Under the pieces are notes generated by a model. It made no database searches. It worked only from the letters and a program-made list of their open reading frames with translations, and was not told the DNA's origin. The position numbers were made by a program, and so were the translations under genes. From NCBI GenBank assembly GCA_023475715.1, contig JAMCVO010000689.1:1-5495 (forward strand): DNA of 5,495 bases, read 5' to 3'. The DNA comes from Actinomycetota bacterium. GTDB lineage: Bacteria; Actinomycetota; Humimicrobiia; Humimicrobiales; Humimicrobiaceae. Numbering within the stretch: position 1 is the first letter of the stretch; the number at the start of each line of letters is the position of its first letter. Below are positions 1-5,495 of this stretch, piece by piece.

Positions 1-1066
1 CAGGCTGAACCTGCAGCGAGGAACCAAGAGTCAATTTTCCTTCTTTCCCGGCCTCATTAAAAGCTTTTATTACAGTACTTTTAACTTCTTCAGTTGTTCC
101 TCTTGTAAGCAGTGTATTTGCATCTATCGGGTTTGTCAGTACAAGATCCGGGTACTCCTTTCTTAAATCTCCAACCCACATGCCGGCATCTACCTCAATT
201 GGATTTATTGCATCGATACCTGTGGATATAAGATCAGGAATTATGGCTCGTTTATCTCCATCTGAGTGAAAGATTATTGTATAACCCTTTGCCTTTAATA
301 TATTATTTATTCTTTTCAGCCTGGGGAAAAACTCCTCATTTAAAAACGATTTAGGGAACATCAGACCGGAATTAAATGCAACATCATCGGCAACTATCGC
401 AATTCTGCTGACACTTGAATCAGCCATACCTTCAATTCTGAATATTTCATGAACAGTAATTGCTTCAAGCCATCTGGAGACTAACTCCTTATTATCCTTG
501 TATAAATAAGCGAAAAAATCCAGTCCTGCTCTTACATATGCAGTTGTAAGACAGGGTACGATTATAGGTAAAATTAAGACAGTGGGGTAAAGCTCGTCAG
601 CTAAATCTTTATAAAGTTGTTTAAGGTATGATGGTGTCAGAGGCAAATCTCTTTTACTTCTTAGTGTTGATGACAAAGTCGCCTGTTCACATATCTTTCC
701 TTCAGCAATAGATCCGTATATTTTATCAATATCATTATTCACTAACTTTTCCAGTTCCTTCACTGTTTTAAACGGTCTTTCTATTATTGTTTGAGTCCAC
801 CATTCGCCTTTATATATAAAACCATCTTCAGATTTATGGATCGTTGATTCTAAATTTTCAGGAATTGAAATTTCACATTGGGAAATATCCAGAATTTCTT
901 TTAACGCCCTAATTGTTACCTTATGGGCATTTTTTGAATTTATTTTTTCTCTGCCATAATGTTCGATTGTCTCGATATTTGCTATCAGGTCCTGTACAGG
1001 TACCCTGTCAGGTAAAAGCCCTTTATAGGTCTTGTATACTCTTTCCGTGGATCTGTCATCGCCCAT
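1..1066 (-). CDS. URO-D superfamily protein (HSDGD subtype), 3' end missing
   Basis: The reading frame is open from an ATG at 1066 to the window edge, giving 355 residues with no stop, so the C-terminus lies outside. The start is supported by GAAAGG six bases upstream (1073-1078) and by an in-frame TAA further up with no other ATG between. The protein looks like the uroporphyrinogen decarboxylase fold (TIM barrel): an N-terminal RVPVQDL segment (residues 21-27), an Asp pair in IAIVADDVAF (222-231), then GYTIIFHSDGD (261-271), GIDAINPIE (283-291), and TNPIDANTLLTRGTTEEV (311-328), the usual substrate-barrel landmarks. Where corrinoid methyltransferases MtaA/CmuA carry the zinc motif His-x-Cys-Gly, this protein has H267-S-D269-G, so it is probably not a classical zinc thiol methyltransferase. 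Heme synthesis is also unlikely, since no heme genes are near. The family is often about 350-400 residues, so perhaps 20-40 are missing. It has its own operator-bearing promoter. Family assignment is confident; the reaction is unknown. Confidence 0.88.
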   Translation of the reverse strand, partial: MGDDRSTERVYKTYKGLLPDRVPVQDLIANIETIEHYGREKINSKNAHKVTIRALKEILDISQCEISIPENLESTIHKSEDGFIYKGEWWTQTIIERPFKTVKELEKLVNNDIDKIYGSIAEGKICEQATLSSTLRSKRDLPLTPSYLKQLYKDLADELYPTVLILPIIVPCLTTAYVRAGLDFFAYLYKDNKELVSRWLEAITVHEIFRIEGMADSSVSRIAIVADDVAFNSGLMFPKSFLNEEFFPRLKRINNILKAKGYTIIFHSDGDKRAIIPDLISTGIDAINPIEVDAGMWVGDLRKEYPDLVLTNPIDANTLLTRGTTEEVKSTVIKAFNEAGKEGKLTLGSSLQVQP

Positions 1067-1072
1067 TATTTG

Positions 1073-1078
1073 CCTTTC
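1073..1078 (-). promoter_or_regulatory. Ribosome binding site for the URO-D-like gene at 1066
   Basis: GAAAGG on the minus strand ends six bases before the ATG at 1066. It is the only purine-rich Shine-Dalgarno candidate nearby and fixes the start of this gene. Confidence 0.7.
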
Positions 1079-1137
1079 AGATGCTGTTTTTATCCAATTT
1101 TTATATATTGTTTAATATTTTTTAACTATTACAAAAT

Positions 1138-1166
1138 ATTTTAAAACGTTTAAATTTCCTTGTCAA
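1138..1166 (-). promoter_or_regulatory. Sigma-70/SigA-type promoter of the URO-D-like gene
   Basis: On the minus strand a perfect -35 box TTGACA (1166 to 1161) is followed by a 17-bp spacer and the -10 box TAAAAT (1143 to 1138), which matches TATAAT at five of six positions. Transcription would begin near 1131, leaving an AT-rich leader of about 65 nt before the ATG at 1066. This is by far the best promoter in the window. The boxes are seen directly; the start point is inferred. Both boxes are contacted by the paired operator-like repeats, so the promoter is probably strong but repressible. Confidence 0.75.
1142..1156 (-). promoter_or_regulatory. Operator-like repeat, proximal copy
   Basis: This is one of two identical 15-mers, TAAAACGTTTAAATT as read on the plus strand. 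It contains the perfect palindrome AAACGTTT with a central CG, extending to a 14-bp palindrome (1141-1154) with one mismatched pair. It lies in the -35/-10 spacer and overlaps the first bases of the -10 box, where a bound protein would block RNA polymerase. A central CG flanked by A/T arms is typical of LacI-family repressor operators (including CcpA-like sites). The identity of the regulator is an inference; no regulator gene is in view. Confidence 0.6.
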
Positions 1167-1181
1167 TAAAACGTTTAAATT
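1167..1181 (-). promoter_or_regulatory. Operator-like repeat, distal copy
   Basis: This is the second exact copy of the 15-mer, directly abutting the upstream side of the TTGACA box. Centre-to-centre distance to the proximal copy is 25 bp, about 2.4 helical turns, so two bound dimers would not sit on the same face of the DNA. An exact 15-bp match placed on either side of a -35 box is unlikely to be chance even in AT-rich DNA. Confidence 0.6.
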
Positions 1182-1334
1182 CACAGCAATGCCATATCTT
1201 CTAGCCGTTTTACTAAAATAAATCTTAAAAATGCCAGGTTTTGGTAATATTTACGGGAAGCAATTTCACGTAAGGTTTCTAAAGTTATATGGTTGGTTTG
1301 AAAAAATAAGGGAGAAAGTAATTTATAATTTTGT

Positions 1335-2375
1335 TTATTTATTATTTACAAATTTTTCCTTATAAACTTCCCATAAAGAAATATTTTCTTTAAGAAGGGT
1401 TGGGATATCCAGATTATAAGGACATTTTTTGACACATTTTCTACATTCGATACATTCTTTTGCTTTCTCCATAGCCTCACCTGCAATTCTAATATTATCA
1501 TCAAAAGTCTGTCTTTTTATATTACTCTTAGTGCTTAAAACTGTGCTTATAGCAATCCCCTGTTTGCATGGCTGGCAATAGTCACAGTGGTGGCACCAGG
1601 AGCTCCCGAGTTCTTTTTTTATCTTTTCAATTTTTTCTTTTTCTCCTGTATTTAAAGGACGGGGATCTTCTGCAATTTTTATAATTTCAGCCATCTCTTC
1701 TGTTTTTTCTATACCAGGGTCTGGAACAATTCCTTCAAATTGAGAAAGAAACCTAAAAGCTAAATTCGCATCTTCCAGCATGCCTCCTCCCATAGGTTTC
1801 ATTGCAATAAAACCTATATTCATTTTCCTGGCCAGGGGTATTAGTTCTTTTTCTGCCTCAGTGTCTACGAAATTGAAAGGAAGTTGCACTACTTGAAATT
1901 TTTTGGTTAGCATTAATTTTTTTGCTATTCTGGGATTGTGAGAGCTAAAAGCAAAATATCTTACTCTGCCATCGGATACTGCTTTCTTGAGGCCATAATA
2001 TGCCCCATTCTCTCCCATAACTTCCTGTAACTTTTCTTCCGAGCTTATTGCATGAAGATGATATATATCGATATAGTCTGTATCCAAACGTTTTAAGCTT
2101 AAATTTAAATGATTAAGAAAAGTCTTTTTATCAGTAGCTGTTGATTTGGAAGATAAAATTATGCTGCTTCTGCTATATTTTTTTATAGCCTTTCCAATCT
2201 TTTCTTCACTATCCCCGTAAATATTTGCAGTGTCTATAAAATTTATTCCCATATCCAGAACATCCCTTACCACTTTTATTGCATTACCCATGGTAAGCCG
2301 TGTAATAGGAATCCCACCTAAGGCTATTTTACTTACTTTTAAATCTGTATTTCCAAAGCATATTTTTTTAATCAC
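1335..2375 (-). CDS. Aldo/keto reductase with C-terminal 2x[4Fe-4S] ferredoxin domain
   Basis: A 346-residue protein of the COG1453-type aldo/keto reductases, probably cytoplasmic and acting on a carbonyl/alcohol substrate not predictable from sequence. The N-terminus FGNTDLKVSKIALGG (residues 7-21) is the usual first strand. The catalytic tetrad is visible as D48 and Y53 in FIDTANIYGDSE, K77 in LSSKS, and H108 in DIYHLHA. The barrel runs to about residue 240. The C-terminal domain has two cysteine groups, C261-x2-C264-x2-C267-x2-C270 and C308-x2-C311-x2-C314-x3-C318-P, the bacterial-ferredoxin pattern for two [4Fe-4S] clusters formed by exchanged cysteines. The clusters suggest electron transfer to or from a partner, besides or instead of NAD(P)H. 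The start is GTG: an in-frame TAA sits two codons upstream, so no earlier start exists, and the next ATG (M30) would remove the first strand. No clear Shine-Dalgarno precedes it. Family certain, substrate unknown. Confidence 0.93.
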   Translation of the reverse strand: MIKKICFGNTDLKVSKIALGGIPITRLTMGNAIKVVRDVLDMGINFIDTANIYGDSEEKIGKAIKKYSRSSIILSSKSTATDKKTFLNHLNLSLKRLDTDYIDIYHLHAISSEEKLQEVMGENGAYYGLKKAVSDGRVRYFAFSSHNPRIAKKLMLTKKFQVVQLPFNFVDTEAEKELIPLARKMNIGFIAMKPMGGGMLEDANLAFRFLSQFEGIVPDPGIEKTEEMAEIIKIAEDPRPLNTGEKEKIEKIKKELGSSWCHHCDYCQPCKQGIAISTVLSTKSNIKRQTFDDNIRIAGEAMEKAKECIECRKCVKKCPYNLDIPTLLKENISLWEVYKEKFVNNK

Positions 2376-2391
2376 TTTTTATAACTAAATT

Positions 2392-2397
2392 ATTATA
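2392..2397 (-). promoter_or_regulatory. Possible -10 box for the aldo/keto reductase gene
   Basis: A perfect TATAAT on the minus strand lies 16 bp upstream of the GTG start. Transcription from it would begin near 2385 and leave a leader of only about 10 nt. No good -35 box is found at 16-18 bp; the best candidates match TTGACA at three of six positions. The sequence is very AT-rich, so a chance match is possible, and read-through from the E1 gene is the alternative. Confidence 0.35.
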
Positions 2398-2466
2398 CGT
2401 TTATAAATTAATATATGTACTTATTATTTCTTTTATTTAAAATTCACTTCTTCATTAAATTAAGAA

Positions 2467-4809
2467 TTAATTAAATATTCCTCTTATTACTTCCACCAAT
2501 TTTTCAGCATCAGGTAAAAATAATTTCTCAAGGTTGCTGGCAGATGGAGGAATTCCATCAGGTGCACAAAGCCGCAGGACAGGCCCGTCCAAATAGTCAA
2601 AAGCTTTCTCCTGAATCTGGGATGCAACTTCAGCAGCAAAACTGCCCTGAGTTACTTCCTGAGAAGTTACAATAACCCGCCCTGTTTTTTTAACTGAATT
2701 TATAATTGTTTCAATGTCTAAAGGAACCAGAGTTCTTATATCTATAACTTCTGCCGAAACTCCCTCTTTATCTAAAATTTCTGCTGCTTTTATAGATTCA
2801 ACTGCAGTATTGGACCATGATACTATAGTAATATCAGATCCTTGCCTTTTTATATCAGCTTTTCCTATAGGTACTAAATACTCTTTGTCAGGAACTTCTG
2901 ATAGCAGATTATAAACAAACTGATGTTCAAAAAATATTACTGGGTTACTGCCCCGTATTGCAGATTTTAAAAGACCCTTTGCATCATATGCATTTGAGGG
3001 TGCAATTACTATAAGTCCTGGCATATGGGCAGCTATTGCCTCTAAGGACTGCGAATGCTGGCCTGCATATCCTTTGCCGCCGCCAATAGTTGTTCTAATA
3101 ACCATAGGTATGCTTATCTGCCCTCCGGACATATAGCTCCATTTGGCCGCCTGGTTACCGATCTGATCCATAGCCATTAAGATAAAATCATCATACATAA
3201 TCTCAGCAATTGGAATTAGCCCTGTCATAGCCATTCCTACAGCAGCTCCTACAATACCTGATTCCGATATTGAAGTATTAAAAACTCTGTTTCTTCCAAA
3301 TAGGCCCAGAAGTTCATTTGTTACACCAAAAGCACCGCCGTAATCTGCGACATCTTCTCCAAAGAGGACAACCCTGCCATCTCTGGCCATCTCTTCAACC
3401 AGTGCTTCCCTTATAGCAAGTCTTGTATTTATCTGACCTTTATCATCTCTTTTATAGGAAGGAATGGGTTTTAAAGTTTTGGGACTGGAAAAACTTTTTG
3501 GGATTTCATCAGGTTTTTTACCTGAAAAAACAAAACTTAAAAGGCTGTCCTCAGATGGCGGCAAAGCTTCTGCAGCAAGTTTTGCTATTTGGGCATTACG
3601 ACTGTAGGCTGCATCTTTTAATTTTTTTATATCTTTTTCAGTGATTTTACCGCCCTGCTCTTCCGGAAAAGTAGTTTCAAGTAGCTTATCGCTAAATGTT
3701 TTAATCGGATCTTTTTCCTGCCACAACTCCATCTCAGAACGGTCTCTGTATGATAGGGGATCACTTAAGCTATGGCCTTTATATCTGTAGGTTATAAACT
3801 CAAGCAGTACCGGACCTTTACCTTTTTTTATAAGGGAGCCTGCACGTTTTGTCGCATCCATTACAGCAACTACATTCATTCCATCGACAACTTCTGCATG
3901 CATTGAATCAAGATTGTAAGCAGCGCCTCTTCTGGCAAGGTAGTCCAGTCCTGTTATTTCACCAGCTTCCTGGCCAGACATGGCATATCCGTTATTTACT
4001 ATTGCAAAAATAACCGGGACTCCATATTTTATATCCATAAGTCCATTACTAAACTGTGCCATAGCAGCCAGATTCATTGATTCATGAGCTATTCCATTAC
4101 TGTAGGCGCCGTCCCCTGCCAGGCATAGCACTAATCTTTCATTGCGCTGATATCTGCAGGATATGGCTGCACCTGCTGCAATGGCCATATGTCCTCCCAC
4201 TATGGCATTGGCACCAAGATGACCCAGCTCAAAATCTGCTATATGCATACCACCGCCAACACCACGGCAGTAGCCATCAGATCTTCCAAAGAGTTCGGCT
4301 ATCATTCTATATATGTGTATTTTTAGAGCCTTCTCTTGCAGTATTTCTCTTGAGTCTTTTTCATTGTAATTTTTATCTATAGCTAAAACATACTTCAGGC
4401 TTTTTTTTATAAGTTCTTTTAATTTATCTGTACTTACTAACTTTATGGCATTATATCCTTTTGATATGGCATCCCCATGTCCTCTATGGGAACTTGTAAT
4501 ATAATCATCGGCACTTATGTTTGATATAGAGCCAACAGAAGTTGCTTCCTGTCCAATGGACAGGTGTGTAGGTCCGACATATTTAAATCCCGGCAGAGGA
4601 CTATATATCCCGGCCATTATTTCAACCAGCATTTCTTCAAAGGTACGGATGGCAAGCATTTGTTCCAGAAGCTCTATAGATTTTTTACGGGTTATATTTC
4701 CATCCTTTACCTCTTGTGATAGAGTTTTATTGTATTTGAAAACAGGAATGGAGTTAAACTTTAATTCACCCATCTTAGATTCAAATTTTATTTTGATTTC
4801 TTTTACCAT
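2467..4809 (-). CDS. Fused alpha/beta E1 of a TPP-dependent 2-oxoacid or acetoin dehydrogenase
   Basis: A 780-residue E1 in which alpha and beta subunits, normally separate, form one chain. Alpha half (about 35-375): HRGHG (108-112), GYCRGVGGGMHIAD (179-192), GANAIVGGH (199-207), the thiamine-diphosphate motif GDG (232-234) ending at NN (272-273), and the phosphorylation-loop-like GHSLSDP (345-351). Linker about 375-460. Beta half (460-780): GEDV (484-487), catalytic Glu E516 in SISESGIVG, and H585 in GQHSQSLEA. It would decarboxylate a 2-oxoacid (pyruvate or branched-chain) or cleave acetoin and pass the acyl group to a lipoyl E2. No E2, E3 or lipoyl domain is in view. Two insertions stand out: about 45 residues at 120-165, and about 11 near 251-262, which stretch the GDG-to-NN motif to 42 residues from the usual 30 or so. 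The ATG at 4809 has a strong AAAGGTGA upstream. Fusion and family are certain; the substrate is not. Confidence 0.95.
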   Translation of the reverse strand: MVKEIKIKFESKMGELKFNSIPVFKYNKTLSQEVKDGNITRKKSIELLEQMLAIRTFEEMLVEIMAGIYSPLPGFKYVGPTHLSIGQEATSVGSISNISADDYITSSHRGHGDAISKGYNAIKLVSTDKLKELIKKSLKYVLAIDKNYNEKDSREILQEKALKIHIYRMIAELFGRSDGYCRGVGGGMHIADFELGHLGANAIVGGHMAIAAGAAISCRYQRNERLVLCLAGDGAYSNGIAHESMNLAAMAQFSNGLMDIKYGVPVIFAIVNNGYAMSGQEAGEITGLDYLARRGAAYNLDSMHAEVVDGMNVVAVMDATKRAGSLIKKGKGPVLLEFITYRYKGHSLSDPLSYRDRSEMELWQEKDPIKTFSDKLLETTFPEEQGGKITEKDIKKLKDAAYSRNAQIAKLAAEALPPSEDSLLSFVFSGKKPDEIPKSFSSPKTLKPIPSYKRDDKGQINTRLAIREALVEEMARDGRVVLFGEDVADYGGAFGVTNELLGLFGRNRVFNTSISESGIVGAAVGMAMTGLIPIAEIMYDDFILMAMDQIGNQAAKWSYMSGGQISIPMVIRTTIGGGKGYAGQHSQSLEAIAAHMPGLIVIAPSNAYDAKGLLKSAIRGSNPVIFFEHQFVYNLLSEVPDKEYLVPIGKADIKRQGSDITIVSWSNTAVESIKAAEILDKEGVSAEVIDIRTLVPLDIETIINSVKKTGRVIVTSQEVTQGSFAAEVASQIQEKAFDYLDGPVLRLCAPDGIPPSASNLEKLFLPDAEKLVEVIRGIFN

Positions 4810-4818
4810 AGGAAATAA

Positions 4819-4828
4819 TCACCTTTTT
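4819..4828 (-). promoter_or_regulatory. Ribosome binding site of the E1 fusion gene
   Basis: AAAAAGGTGA on the minus strand ends nine bases before the ATG at 4809. It is the strongest Shine-Dalgarno sequence in the window and confirms the chosen start. Confidence 0.8.
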
Positions 4829-4842
4829 AAAATATAGATTGT

Positions 4843-4848
4843 ATTATA
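4843..4848 (-). promoter_or_regulatory. Possible -10 box for the E1 fusion gene
   Basis: TATAAT on the minus strand, 33 bp upstream of the ATG at 4809, would leave a leader of roughly 25-30 nt that includes the AGGTGA site, a sensible geometry. No -35 resembling TTGACA lies at 16-18 bp and there is no TGn extension, so support is only moderate. Confidence 0.35.
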
Positions 4849-4918
4849 ATAAACTTTGGGTTGATAAAATTTTTATTTTATAAGAGTTCTTAAGAAATTT
4901 ATAAAAAATAAATCAGCT

Positions 4919-5495
4919 TTATGGAAGCACCTCTTTTGCAACTTCTATCCAATCCTTGAGTTTTTTTATTTCATAATCAGATGAATTAATTTTTTGTATT
5001 CCATCCACTCTTATAGTATAAGCAGTATCTCCACATGTCTCAACTATTTCTTTAAGTTTTTTCTCCATTTCCATTTTTGAAGCCATATGAATATCAGTTA
5101 CAGGATTTAAACATATTTGAAGAGCAATACCATTTTTCCCTATTTCTTCAACAGCAGTTTTTAAATCTGTGAATGGACTGACATGGAAAAGTTTTAGTCC
5201 CGGGATTTTTCTTACTAATTTTATAAAATTTGTTGTATCTCCACAACTATGCCAGTACGAAACACCGCCATGAAAATCAGCTAATTCCATTTCAGACGGA
5301 AGAATAAATTCTTCATAAATTTTTGGAGAAATGACAGGAGAGCTTACCTCATCGTTTAAAATAATACCCGGCCCTATTTCAGTATGCAAAAAATCAGCCC
5401 TATCTATAAACCATTTTTTCCTCTCAATTGTAATTCTTTTAAAAAGCTTTCGTACAAAATCTGGCCTATCATATATATCCATAAGGAGATCCTGG
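4919..5495 (-). CDS. URO-D/MtaA-family protein, C-terminal part (5' end missing)
   Basis: The frame is open to the right edge of the window and ends at TAA 4919-4921. An ATG at 5482 would give 187 residues, but the frame continues upstream (QDLL before MDIYDRPDF) and the segment LLMDIYDRPDFV is a familiar internal stretch of this family, so the ATG is taken as internal and the N-terminal half as lying outside. Counting from that Met, the visible part has GPGIILNDEVSSPVISP (38-53), YEEFILPSEMELADFHGG (56-73), SYWHSCGD (75-82) and LQICLNPVTD (121-130), the C-terminal URO-D barrel. H78-x-C80-G matches the first two zinc ligands of MtaA/CmuA-type corrinoid methyltransferases. The third cysteine, expected in the region of RVDGIQK (158-164), is not there; C124 or C150 might substitute. 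A methyltransferase role is possible but unproved, and the substrate is unknown. A gap of 109 bp separates it from the E1 gene downstream. Confidence 0.87.
   Translation of the reverse strand, partial: QDLLMDIYDRPDFVRKLFKRITIERKKWFIDRADFLHTEIGPGIILNDEVSSPVISPKIYEEFILPSEMELADFHGGVSYWHSCGDTTNFIKLVRKIPGLKLFHVSPFTDLKTAVEEIGKNGIALQICLNPVTDIHMASKMEMEKKLKEIVETCGDTAYTIRVDGIQKINSSDYEIKKLKDWIEVAKEVLP

Noticed and set aside
913..1125. Plus-strand frame of 70 codons.
   Set aside because: Lies antisense across the start of the URO-D-like gene and its leader; the minus-strand frame has clear family motifs, so this is a shadow.
1181..1345. Minus-strand open stretch of 54 codons in the gap between the reductase and the URO-D-like gene, ending in TGA at the distal operator copy (contains LREIASRKYYQNLAF).
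   Set aside because: It has no ATG, GTG or TTG start before its last few codons, no ribosome site and no family I recognise, and its upper end overlaps the reductase gene. It could be a gene remnant but a chance open frame is equally likely; a translated search against relatives would decide.
1231..1365. Short plus-strand frame of 44 codons starting MPGFGNIYG.
   Set aside because: No Shine-Dalgarno, opposite to all other genes, runs into the end of the reductase gene, and no recognisable similarity.
4077..4837. Plus-strand frames of about 100 codons opposite the alpha half of the E1 gene.
   Set aside because: Antisense shadows of a strongly conserved protein, with no ribosome site or family signal.
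4864..4881. Inverted repeat ATAAAAT, four-base loop, ATTTTAT between the first URO-D-like gene and the E1 gene.
   Set aside because: The stem is made only of A-T pairs and no T-tract follows on the minus strand, so it does not qualify as an intrinsic terminator; expected by chance in this AT-rich gap.
4887..4896. Perfect 10-bp palindrome TTCTTAAGAA in the same gap.
   Set aside because: Single copy, not aligned to any promoter boxes, and such A/T-rich palindromes occur by chance.
5480..5482. ATG at 5482 with an AGGA upstream as the true start of a 187-residue gene.
   Set aside because: The frame stays open to the window edge and reads as family sequence (DLLMDIYDRPDF); 187 residues is about half a URO-D domain, so the ATG is treated as internal.

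Overview
The window is AT-rich and bacterial in style. It has sigma-70-like -35/-10 boxes, AGG-type Shine-Dalgarno sites, AT-ending codons with much AUA and AGA, and long homopolymer A/T runs between genes. The gene content is a [4Fe-4S] aldo/keto reductase, a fused 2-oxoacid dehydrogenase E1 and two proteins of the uroporphyrinogen decarboxylase (URO-D) superfamily. Together this suggests an anaerobic low-GC bacterium, such as a Clostridia/Halanaerobiales-like or Atribacterota-like lineage. That placement is an inference from composition and gene families; no rRNA or other phylogenetic marker is present.

All four genes lie on the minus strand, so transcription runs from high to low coordinates. 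In that order they are: (1) the C-terminal part of a URO-D/MtaA-type protein, entering from the right edge and ending at 4919; (2) a 780-residue fused alpha/beta E1 of a thiamine-diphosphate 2-oxoacid (or acetoin) dehydrogenase, 4809 to 2467; (3) a 346-residue aldo/keto reductase with a C-terminal two-cluster ferredoxin domain, starting at a GTG at 2375 and ending at 1335; (4) a second, different URO-D-superfamily protein, starting at 1066 and leaving the window at base 1 without a stop. The gaps are 109, 91 and 268 bp. No rho-independent terminator is convincing in any of them, so at least partial read-through is possible.

The clearest regulatory element lies in the 268-bp gap ahead of the last gene. 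A near-consensus promoter (TTGACA, 17 bp, TAAAAT) carries two copies of the 15-mer TAAAACGTTTAAATT, 25 bp apart, one directly upstream of the -35 box and one in the spacer touching the -10 box. The core AAACGTTT is a perfect palindrome with a central CG, as in operators of LacI-family repressors. This predicts a tightly controlled, probably substrate-inducible, transcription unit starting at 1066. A weaker AAACG-containing element abuts the likely -10 of the aldo/keto reductase gene.

How the genes work together is not settled by the sequence. The E1 fusion would oxidatively decarboxylate a 2-oxoacid or cleave acetoin, but no E2 or E3 gene is in view. The reductase could interconvert a carbonyl and an alcohol with its Fe-S clusters as an electron relay. 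The two URO-D-like proteins could act in methyl transfer or in an unknown decarboxylation or demethylation. Neither has the complete His-x-Cys...Cys zinc signature of the well-studied corrinoid methyltransferases, and no corrinoid protein gene is visible. An accessory catabolic locus is a reasonable reading, not a proven one. No RNA genes, mobile elements or CRISPR arrays were seen.
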